Made by a program: the position numbers and the translations under genes
DNA from: Thermoflavifilum thermophilum
GTDB lineage: Bacteria > Bacteroidota > Bacteroidia > Chitinophagales > Chitinophagaceae
Length of the DNA stretch: 64,000 nucleotides
NCBI RefSeq assembly: GCF_900116565.1
Contig: NZ_FPCJ01000001.1
Span: forward strand, 2,352,540-2,416,539
Direction: 5' to 3'
The notes under the pieces: model-generated
Told to the model about the DNA's origin: nothing
The model's input: the letters and a program-made list of their open reading frames with translations, nothing else
Database searches by the model: none
Part shown: one piece after another, positions 44,899 to 52,195 of the stretch
Layout of the letters: every line of letters begins with the position of its first letter
Position numbering within the stretch: position 1 is the stretch's first letter

Positions 44899-46389
44899 TT
44901 ATTGATAGAAAGGATTTTGTTTCAAGTTCGGATCAACTAGTAATTCATTTTGGTTGATCGGTAAATAATGGCTTCTCACATCTTTGTATTTATTCATCAC
45001 AGTTTGTTGCAAATAACCAGGAACATTCTTCGTTACTGCATTTAGCAGCAGATTGATAAGTTCATAATTATTTCTTTTGCATATTCTTAAAATATCAAAC
45101 CATCTTTTCCCTTCGTAGGCAAATTCCCTGGCTCTTTCATCCAGAATATAAGTAGAAATGTCTTCAGGTGAATTGGGATCTGGAGATTCGGCCGTATAGT
45201 CTAGTGCGTGTGCTCTTGTTCTGATCATATTAATCAAATCCAGTGCTTCCTGTCCTCTTCCCACCCAGGCCAATGCTTCTGCTTTCATTAAAAGAATATC
45301 GGCATAGCGATATACAAACCAATGGGCATACGATTGATCCGAAGTGCGCATAATCATGGTGGATCCACTGGTGGCACCCGCATATTTCCAGATTGTACCG
45401 TCAATGGCGTTAACAGATCCACCATCACCTCTGATATCTTTGTTATTAGGATCAGTCATATCAATGCCAAATACTTCATCCATGACTGTGGGTGCTGCTA
45501 CAAAGTGTCTTGTTCCGGAAATCAATAAGTTATAAAATGGATTTAACTTTTGCTGGTCGAACTGAAATTCAAATATGCTTTCAACAGAATTACCCTGGTA
45601 ATAAAGTGTATTAAACCATTCTGCCTGATTGGTACCATCTACCAGTCCAAACCTTTGGGAGTTAATGATGGAATCACACATGGCAATACAACTATCATAT
45701 TGATCCATCCACAGATAGGTATCTGCTTCTATTGCAAATACAGTGTATCGGGTTATTCTTCCCTTGTCTTCATTTCTATCTCCGTATGTATAAGGTGCAT
45801 AAATTTGAGCTATATGCAGATCGTTCATGACTTGATTATAAACTTCTTGTTGAGTGCTTTTGGGTATACGCTGGATGAGGCTGTCACTCGATGTGGCTTT
45901 TAATTGAAGTGGTACCTCTCCAAATGTTCTAAGCAAATAAAAATACATCAATCCTCGTATGGCGTATGCTTCAGCCAGATAGGCATTTAGTTGATCTTCG
46001 GTAAGGGTGGGATCATTCTGGAGCACAGATGGACCAAAATCAATGACGGTATTGCAATAATTGATTGTACGATAAATGGGGGACCAATCCGTGTAGCTAT
46101 TGGAAGGAAGAATATTGTCCTGCATGATATTAATTTCATCATTAGATGTGAATTGCGTCGATACCACCATATCGCCTCTCAATTCCCCCCACACGAACAG
46201 GTCCTGAACGAGTGAGTTATCGAGCAACGAGGCATATATACCTATTACCGCAGCCTGAAGTTGTTCTTTTGTTTTCCAATAGTTATTGCGTATAATACCA
46301 TCCTGTGGTTTTACATCGAGCCACTTTTTGCAGGAAGTAAATCCCGCGATCAATATGAATAAGAGTAAAATGAATAAAATATGTTTCAT
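44899..46389 (-). CDS. SusD/RagB-family glycan-binding lipoprotein (first pair)
   Basis: A complete SusD-like lipoprotein of 496 residues. The signal peptide (ILFILLLFILIAGFTSC) ends in a lipobox, followed by KKWLDVKPQDGIIRNNYWKT (SusD N-terminus). TPR-type helices include AYAIRGLMYFYLLRTFGEVPL (~residues 140-160 region), and the RagB signature appears as DERAREFAYEGKRWFDILR near residue 425. It binds oligosaccharides on the cell surface and works with SusC1, encoded 20 nt upstream. Only ~500 residues and of different sequence from the second SusD, so the two pairs probably prefer different glycan fragments. Confidence 0.94.
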   Translation of the reverse strand: MKHILFILLLFILIAGFTSCKKWLDVKPQDGIIRNNYWKTKEQLQAAVIGIYASLLDNSLVQDLFVWGELRGDMVVSTQFTSNDEINIMQDNILPSNSYTDWSPIYRTINYCNTVIDFGPSVLQNDPTLTEDQLNAYLAEAYAIRGLMYFYLLRTFGEVPLQLKATSSDSLIQRIPKSTQQEVYNQVMNDLHIAQIYAPYTYGDRNEDKGRITRYTVFAIEADTYLWMDQYDSCIAMCDSIINSQRFGLVDGTNQAEWFNTLYYQGNSVESIFEFQFDQQKLNPFYNLLISGTRHFVAAPTVMDEVFGIDMTDPNNKDIRGDGGSVNAIDGTIWKYAGATSGSTMIMRTSDQSYAHWFVYRYADILLMKAEALAWVGRGQEALDLINMIRTRAHALDYTAESPDPNSPEDISTYILDERAREFAYEGKRWFDILRICKRNNYELINLLLNAVTKNVPGYLQQTVMNKYKDVRSHYLPINQNELLVDPNLKQNPFYQ

Positions 46390-46409
46390 ACAGGATATAT
46401 TTTTGATAA

Positions 46410-49400
46410 TTAGAAACTAACGTTCAATCCTATCACTACATCAATAGGTATAGGAGTTAACGCATTATCTACCGGATAAGCAAAAGGATTATTATTTCCA
46501 ATAATGGATTGATCGGGGTTTTGTCCCTTATATTTTGTCCAGGTATATAAGTTTTCTCCAGTAATATAGAACGCAGCAGCTCTTATTTTTAACCTGTTCA
46601 ACAAATCATTTGAAAAATTATATCGTATCGTAACGGCTTGTAATCTCAGAAAAGAAGCATCTTGTACATACCTGCTTGACCCCAGCCAGTTGTATCCAGA
46701 TCGGTATAATGCTCTCGGAATATCTGTGATATCACCCGGATTTCTCCAGCGTTTTAGTACTACAGTACTCTGGTTGTCGAACCCGTACATGTTGCTGGTA
46801 ACCATGTCGGCATAGTTAACCAGCTGATAACCCAACCTGGAAACAAAGAAGGTGATTAATTTTAAATGCTCTTTATATGTGATGTTGATTCCAAATCCTC
46901 CGGATATCTTTGGAAGTCCATTTCCTAAATACACAATGTCTTTATCATCAATTACACCATCATGATTTACATCCTCGTACATGGCATCGCCCGGTTGAAA
47001 AACATAATTTACATTAGGATATCCGAATCGCATATACACTGGATTACCATCTGGTCCTATGATTTCTTTTCCTGACGCGTCTCGTGCAATGGTTGATTCT
47101 TTGTCTTTATATACTCCCAGATATCTGAATCCATAAAAAGAGCCAAAAGGATTATTGATTTGGAGATAAGTTTTGTAAACTCCATTCTGAGTGATAGAAG
47201 GGATATTTGTTCTTGGGAAGTAGGGGGAAATACTCCGTATAATATTTGCGTTTTTGGATATATTAAAGTCGAAACCTAATTCCCAATTTTTAGAGCGGTA
47301 TGGGATGGTATTCAACATGATTTCCCAACCTTGATTATCCATGGTTCCTACATTGCTTGGAATGGTATTATATCCGGTATAAGCAGGTATTTGAATGTTA
47401 TCATAGAACATATCTTTGATTCGATTTCGGTACAATTCCATGTCAAAACGGATCCGATTATGAAACATCCAGATATTATACCCAAGGTTTGAACCGATTA
47501 GTGTTTGCCATCTTAGGTCTGATAATTCCACATTTGATGGATATACACCTGACATGCCCATGTAGCTATAACTGAATGGAGAATAGGTATTGAAATAATT
47601 CCAAATAGGTTTATCAGGTGGAGTGGATCCACTATGACCATAGCTTAACCGAAGACTCATGTCGTTGATAAATGCGAATTGCTTCATAAAAGGTTCACCT
47701 GATATCCTCCATCTACCCGAGATGGATGGGAAGAAACCGTATCGATGAGCAGGCCCGAATCTGGAGCTGCCATCCATTCGAATTCCTGCATTGATAATGT
47801 ACCTGTCCATCAGATCGTATTGGCCTTGTAGTACAATGCCAATGCTACGGGTTTCTGCTTTTGTAGAACTTAATGTTTGGGCTGAGGTGGTGATGTTGGA
47901 AGGACTAGCAGGATCCTGTAAGGAAGATGATGCCGTGTTGGAAGTAATTTCATTAAATGCAATGGATTTATTATCATCGGTTTGTATGGATAAAAGAGCT
48001 TGTAGCTGGTGATTTTCATCTGGTAAGTTATGATTGAAAATAAGGTTGGTTTTGGTATATACGTCAAAAACATCACCATCACTTAATCCAGCCTGATTTA
48101 CTACTGGTTCTGTAATGGGACGTCCCGTAGCAATTTGCGGTAGGAAAGTGTTTACTTTTGAGTTATTGATGTCGAATTGTACATCGAATGTGCCGATCAG
48201 GTAAGATGGGAAAATATCATACTGAATATGAAAGCGAGGAGTTACCCGTTCTCCTACCTGACGGTTAAGGGCTGTTTTGGCAAGCGCCACGGGGTTGTAT
48301 GTTTGATAATAACTACCTTGAATATTGGAAGCAGGTGAGAAATAATTAGGTGTTTGATTTCCATAAATATCGTACTCATAAATGGACATATTGGGCATTT
48401 TCCGATAGGCTACACTTCGAACCTGATAGCTGGAATTGGGAACATAATTGCCATTGGTGATGATATGCGTATAGCTGATATCGGATCGAAAATGAATTCT
48501 ATCGGAAACGTTGTAATCCAGATTGATGGTGGAAGTAATGCGGTTTAGTCCTGTACCGACTGTAGTGCCGGTTTGGGTAAGATAGCCTACTGAAGCATAG
48601 TATCGGGCTTTTTCTCCTCCGCCCATCATAGATATGTCATGCTCTTGTGAATAACCGGTTTGTGTGATAGCTCCGATCCAGTCTGTATTCCGGCTGTAAT
48701 TGTAGTACCAGTAAGGATCAGTGGGGTCGTAGGCAAATTCTTTGTTATTGCGAATATCCAAAGGTGCACCGCCCGCATTGGCTACTTCTTCCATGATGAG
48801 TGTGGTATATTGATATCCGTTAAGCAAAGGAATACCTCGTGGTTGCCATGATATAGAACCTTTAAATGAATATCCCACAGAAGGCCTTCCGATGGTACCC
48901 CGCTTAGTGTTAATCACAATTACGCCATTAGCAGCTCTTGAACCCCACAAAGCAGTAGAGGCTGCATCTTTCAAGATGGTGATGTCTTTGATGTCTGAGG
49001 GTGCAATGTTTAACAATTGTGCATATCCCTGTTCATCGGCTGTTCCAAAATTGAAATCGGAAGGAATATCAATATTATAAGGCATTCCATCGAGAATAAT
49101 GAGAGGATTATCCGAACCATTTATGGTAGTAGTTCCCCTGATGCGGATGGACATCCCGGCGCCCGGATCGCCGGTAGTAGCTCCAATATCTACACCAGCT
49201 ACTTTCCCTTCAAGTGCCATATCAATGGAAGGGAAAGAAAGGTTTTCGAGCTGTTGTGCATCAATAGTTGTGGTAGCAAAAGTGGAATTGCGTTCGGGAA
49301 TCATCAATCCTGTTCCATTGTCTACGGTCCGTCCTGCAGTGATTTGTACTTCTGAAAGTGTTCGGGATGAACTTTCCAGGTGAATATTCATCTCACGCTG

Positions 49401-49712
49401 ATTCCGGATAGGTTGAACAAGGGTTTTGTATCCGATGTAAGAGATGGATATCCGATTATTTACCGGATCATTTACTTTCAGAGCAAAATTACCATCAATA
49501 TCTGTAGTTGTTCCATTGATGATGCGATTATCTTTATCCAGCTCAGCCACTGAAGCACCTATAACAGGCATGTGTGAAGATGCATCAGTTACCTTGCCTC
49601 TGATAATGATTCTTTCTTGTATATTTTGCGCTTTGGCTTCTTGGGTAAAGATTAGCCATCCGGAAGTCAATGCCAGAAGGGTAGTGAGTAATTTTTTCAT
49701 AGCATCAGCCAT
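46410..49712 (-). CDS. SusC/RagA-family TonB-dependent transporter (first pair)
   Basis: An 1100-residue TonB-dependent outer-membrane transporter. Signal peptide LLTTLLALTSGWLIFTQEAKAQ, then a carboxypeptidase-regulatory-like domain (IIRGKVTDASSHMPVIGASV, ~residues 35-54) and the plug with VAGVDIGATTGDPGAGMSIR, GTTTINGSDNPLIILDGMPY and the SusC hallmark DIKDITILKDAASTALWGSR (~238-257). The beta-barrel ends in IPIDVVIGLNVSF. No STN domain. ATG 49712 and ATG 49700 are both possible; the shorter one begins MKKLLTTLL and gives a standard signal peptide. It follows the first fasciclin gene by 6 nt. Confidence 0.95.
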   Translation of the reverse strand: MADAMKKLLTTLLALTSGWLIFTQEAKAQNIQERIIIRGKVTDASSHMPVIGASVAELDKDNRIINGTTTDIDGNFALKVNDPVNNRISISYIGYKTLVQPIRNQREMNIHLESSSRTLSEVQITAGRTVDNGTGLMIPERNSTFATTTIDAQQLENLSFPSIDMALEGKVAGVDIGATTGDPGAGMSIRIRGTTTINGSDNPLIILDGMPYNIDIPSDFNFGTADEQGYAQLLNIAPSDIKDITILKDAASTALWGSRAANGVIVINTKRGTIGRPSVGYSFKGSISWQPRGIPLLNGYQYTTLIMEEVANAGGAPLDIRNNKEFAYDPTDPYWYYNYSRNTDWIGAITQTGYSQEHDISMMGGGEKARYYASVGYLTQTGTTVGTGLNRITSTINLDYNVSDRIHFRSDISYTHIITNGNYVPNSSYQVRSVAYRKMPNMSIYEYDIYGNQTPNYFSPASNIQGSYYQTYNPVALAKTALNRQVGERVTPRFHIQYDIFPSYLIGTFDVQFDINNSKVNTFLPQIATGRPITEPVVNQAGLSDGDVFDVYTKTNLIFNHNLPDENHQLQALLSIQTDDNKSIAFNEITSNTASSSLQDPASPSNITTSAQTLSSTKAETRSIGIVLQGQYDLMDRYIINAGIRMDGSSRFGPAHRYGFFPSISGRWRISGEPFMKQFAFINDMSLRLSYGHSGSTPPDKPIWNYFNTYSPFSYSYMGMSGVYPSNVELSDLRWQTLIGSNLGYNIWMFHNRIRFDMELYRNRIKDMFYDNIQIPAYTGYNTIPSNVGTMDNQGWEIMLNTIPYRSKNWELGFDFNISKNANIIRSISPYFPRTNIPSITQNGVYKTYLQINNPFGSFYGFRYLGVYKDKESTIARDASGKEIIGPDGNPVYMRFGYPNVNYVFQPGDAMYEDVNHDGVIDDKDIVYLGNGLPKISGGFGINITYKEHLKLITFFVSRLGYQLVNYADMVTSNMYGFDNQSTVVLKRWRNPGDITDIPRALYRSGYNWLGSSRYVQDASFLRLQAVTIRYNFSNDLLNRLKIRAAAFYITGENLYTWTKYKGQNPDQSIIGNNNPFAYPVDNALTPIPIDVVIGLNVSF

Positions 49713-49718
49713 TAAATT

Positions 49719-51899
49719 TTATTGATATTGAAGAACTCTATCGATAGCATGAATCACTGTTCTGTCAGATAAATTGTTGCTAATCGAAATAATTACATTA
49801 GCTGTATTTCCCACCTGATCTGTCAATTGCATGTTATTGAGCTGATTGTTGATCGTAATAAATGTGGGGTTCCCGTCAATTGTTTGATATAGTGTTTGGA
49901 AGCTTCCAGATTTTTTACCATCCGGGACTACCGTATTTTTATTTAAAATGTGGTAGTAAATAAAGTTGATCACTTTTTGTTGGTCATCGGGACTGGATGG
50001 TTTAAAATTAGGTGTACCTGTAGTCGGATTTCCAGGTAAGATACCTTTCCTGACAGCATTGGATATAGCCTGGTTGGTAGGAATGAATACAGTATAAAAA
50101 GTACCAGGAGTCATTCCTAGGATTGTTTGCGTGGAAGCTTGCCAGATCACAGAGTTAGAAAGGTATTGATAAAAATATCCAAAATCATTGGGGTCTTTAT
50201 TGGCTAATTGTTGAATATGATAGCCAACAGTATGTTCTGTGAACTTAAGTAATCCATCTGTATAATACACTTTTCCGTTATAGAATGTTTCTGCACTGTC
50301 AATGTGCACCACTGTGCCATCATCAGCATTTCCGCTTGCCCAAACGGTATTGTTCTTATATCGGATATATTCACCATTCCACGCTTCTACAATACCATCA
50401 CCCGAAAGATCATTTAATTCATTGTTATTGGTAATGAACACAGAGGTTTCAAGTATCCGAAAAACCCTGCTTTGCGGTCCTGATCCATATTGGACCGAAG
50501 CTCCCGGTGCTTGATATGCCCACGAGCTCCTGTTTGCATTATAGTCATATCCTGCATTTCTGAATGCCTGATCAGAAATCATAAACATGGTATAATGTAC
50601 GCTTGGGTTGATAACGGAATATTTGATCCCATCCTGATCCAAAGCCAATGTCATAAGTGAATAGGCGGGATTTAGAAAAGCTGCAGCATATACTGATCTG
50701 AATTCGTTGGCATCCTGTACAGTATTGATACCATAGAAGAATCCATTGCTGCATACTTTTTTGTCGATGACATTGGAAAGATCAAATGTGGGTGGTTCAC
50801 TTTCACTATTGACTGTGTTTTTCAATTTGCTGGGCCAGAGGCATTGCTGCCACATGTGTGCATTTAATAAGGTAAGCAATACCGAGGGAGGTGCTGCATC
50901 AAAAGTTTTGTAATATCTCAGAATTTTTTGTTCATAGGCTTTTAATACATCATTGGTAGGTACTACCAGTGTCCATCCATTGGTTTGTGCATCAGTCCCG
51001 GAAAGCATATAGTTTTCATTGTTTGGCGAAAAAGCCAAACTTGCATCGTAGAGTTTCACATACACAGAATCGGTAGATCGGGTAAGAGCTTGATATCTTT
51101 GGGTTATTGAAGCATCAGACTGATACCGTACCAAGCGATCCAGCAAACTTTTGAATTCGCTGTATTGTGGATTGGCAGCGAGATATTGCTCTAAATTGGG
51201 AAGTGGCAGTATGACCTTGTTGATGACATGAATCATCCCATTTTCGGCGGGGATATCCTTTTGAATAACGGCTGCATCGGCTACATTAAATCCCGTAAAT
51301 GGAGTGTTGGGAAAAAAGAAATTGTAATCAGATACACTTAATCCGTTTGCAGCTAAGAATCCGGTGATGAAATAAGGGATATATTTATAATTGTTGTCAT
51401 TTTCAGCAAAACTTCCATTTCGGTTGGCTGCTATTACTTTTTTTCCATTTTCAGTATATACCCAGTCGTAATAAGCCGTCTGGCGTTTGAAAGCCATGCT
51501 GGTATCGGCTCCTCCTGCTTTCTGATAATCAATCAGCTGATCTTCCCGGTACGCGTTATATACCAATGCATAACGAACAATTTTGCTGGCGGTAACAGAG
51601 TCGAGTTGATCATCGCCTTTAATACCCATTTGTTGATAAAAGGCTTCAAAAGCAGAATCATCGGGAGCAAACATGGTCCAATATCCACCACTACTCAGGG
51701 TGGCTTTGTAGCCTGCTTTGTCAATAGCTGCCAGCAGGTGCTTGAAATGACCCATAGCCTGCAACTGCTGGTATATAGGTGGAGCTAACCAGGAGGGACG
51801 TCCGTAGTACTGATCCCATTCTTTTTTTCTGCAAGCAGCAAATAAACACAATATCAATAATGCACTCCAACCAAGGTGTAGTGGGTATTTTTTTATCAT
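49719..51899 (-). CDS. Multi-FAS1 (fasciclin) domain lipoprotein (first of three)
   Basis: A 726-residue lipoprotein (LLILCLFAAC-RKK lipobox) that opens the SusCD transcript. The first FAS1 domain (~residues 45-225) has HFKHLLAAIDKAGYKATL, YWTMFAPDDSAFEAFY and GMIHVINKVILPLPN; further FAS1-like blocks follow (WTLVVPTNDVLKAYE near 313, YTMFMISDQAF near 443, FYTVFIPTNQAISNAV near 598, and the last ends with TVIHAIDRVLQYQ), so about four domains in all. FAS1 domains mediate adhesion in many systems; here surface glycan or wall binding is the likely use. The promoter region with phased repeats lies directly upstream. Confidence 0.85.
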   Translation of the reverse strand: MIKKYPLHLGWSALLILCLFAACRKKEWDQYYGRPSWLAPPIYQQLQAMGHFKHLLAAIDKAGYKATLSSGGYWTMFAPDDSAFEAFYQQMGIKGDDQLDSVTASKIVRYALVYNAYREDQLIDYQKAGGADTSMAFKRQTAYYDWVYTENGKKVIAANRNGSFAENDNNYKYIPYFITGFLAANGLSVSDYNFFFPNTPFTGFNVADAAVIQKDIPAENGMIHVINKVILPLPNLEQYLAANPQYSEFKSLLDRLVRYQSDASITQRYQALTRSTDSVYVKLYDASLAFSPNNENYMLSGTDAQTNGWTLVVPTNDVLKAYEQKILRYYKTFDAAPPSVLLTLLNAHMWQQCLWPSKLKNTVNSESEPPTFDLSNVIDKKVCSNGFFYGINTVQDANEFRSVYAAAFLNPAYSLMTLALDQDGIKYSVINPSVHYTMFMISDQAFRNAGYDYNANRSSWAYQAPGASVQYGSGPQSRVFRILETSVFITNNNELNDLSGDGIVEAWNGEYIRYKNNTVWASGNADDGTVVHIDSAETFYNGKVYYTDGLLKFTEHTVGYHIQQLANKDPNDFGYFYQYLSNSVIWQASTQTILGMTPGTFYTVFIPTNQAISNAVRKGILPGNPTTGTPNFKPSSPDDQQKVINFIYYHILNKNTVVPDGKKSGSFQTLYQTIDGNPTFITINNQLNNMQLTDQVGNTANVIISISNNLSDRTVIHAIDRVLQYQ

Positions 51900-52037
51900 G
51901 CGTTAGGAGTTTATTTTCACAGATAAATGCTAAATTTTGGTTATGTGCCTTTCAATGGATATGGGTATTCAAAGGGTTTTTCCAAATTCGCAAGATTAGT
52001 TTCTGTTTGCCAAATTATACATTTCGACTCGCATAAC

Positions 52038-52074
52038 TATCCTGTAGTGTCCTGCTCTATCCTGTGGTGTCCTG
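52038..52074. repeat. Four 10-bp-phased heptamers (cluster 1), likely activator site
   Basis: On the plus strand TATCCTG, TGTCCTG, TATCCTG and TGTCCTG begin at 52038, 52048, 52058 and 52068, exactly ten bases apart with 3-nt spacers. A-type and G-type copies alternate. Seen from the transcribed (minus) strand they end about 20 bp upstream of the candidate -7 element, the usual place for an activator. Confidence 0.8.
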
Positions 52075-52121
52075 TTCTGTCAATCTGACAATTGCAATGT
52101 AGATGACTTTTTTCTGAAAAC

Positions 52122-52150
52122 TATCCTGTGGTATCCTGCCCGGCAGGATA
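52122..52150. repeat. Two direct plus one inverted heptamer (cluster 2) with a 19-bp palindrome
   Basis: TATCCTG occurs at 52122-52128 and 52132-52138 (again 10 bp apart), and its complement CAGGATA at 52144-52150. Positions 52132-52150 form a perfect 9-1-9 palindrome. It shares the heptamer of cluster 1, 48 bp away, and so probably binds the same protein; a role as GH115 terminator is less likely because no T-tract follows. Confidence 0.75.
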
Positions 52151-52195
52151 GTTACAAAAATCTGATTCTTAAAGCAAAATGTATTTGTTACTACC

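Larger units (their letters stand above)
51900..52195 (-). promoter_or_regulatory. Regulatory region of the SusCD operon
   Basis: This 296-bp gap separates the GH115 stop from the first fasciclin start and contains no gene. On the minus strand TATAATTTG (52011-52019) is close to the -7 consensus with one extra spacer base. Immediately upstream lie two clusters of the heptamer CAGGAYA (minus-strand sense), detailed separately. The position, next to the first gene of the SusCD transcript, marks it as the control region for the downstream 29-kb cluster. Confidence 0.7.

Noticed and set aside
52038-52150. Repeat array as a small CRISPR
   Set aside because: Repeat units are 7 bp with 3-bp spacers; no cas genes or 20-40 bp spacers exist here.
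52132-52150. Palindrome as the GH115 terminator
   Set aside because: No T-tract follows it on the minus strand and it shares its heptamer with the phased array, so a protein-binding site fits better.
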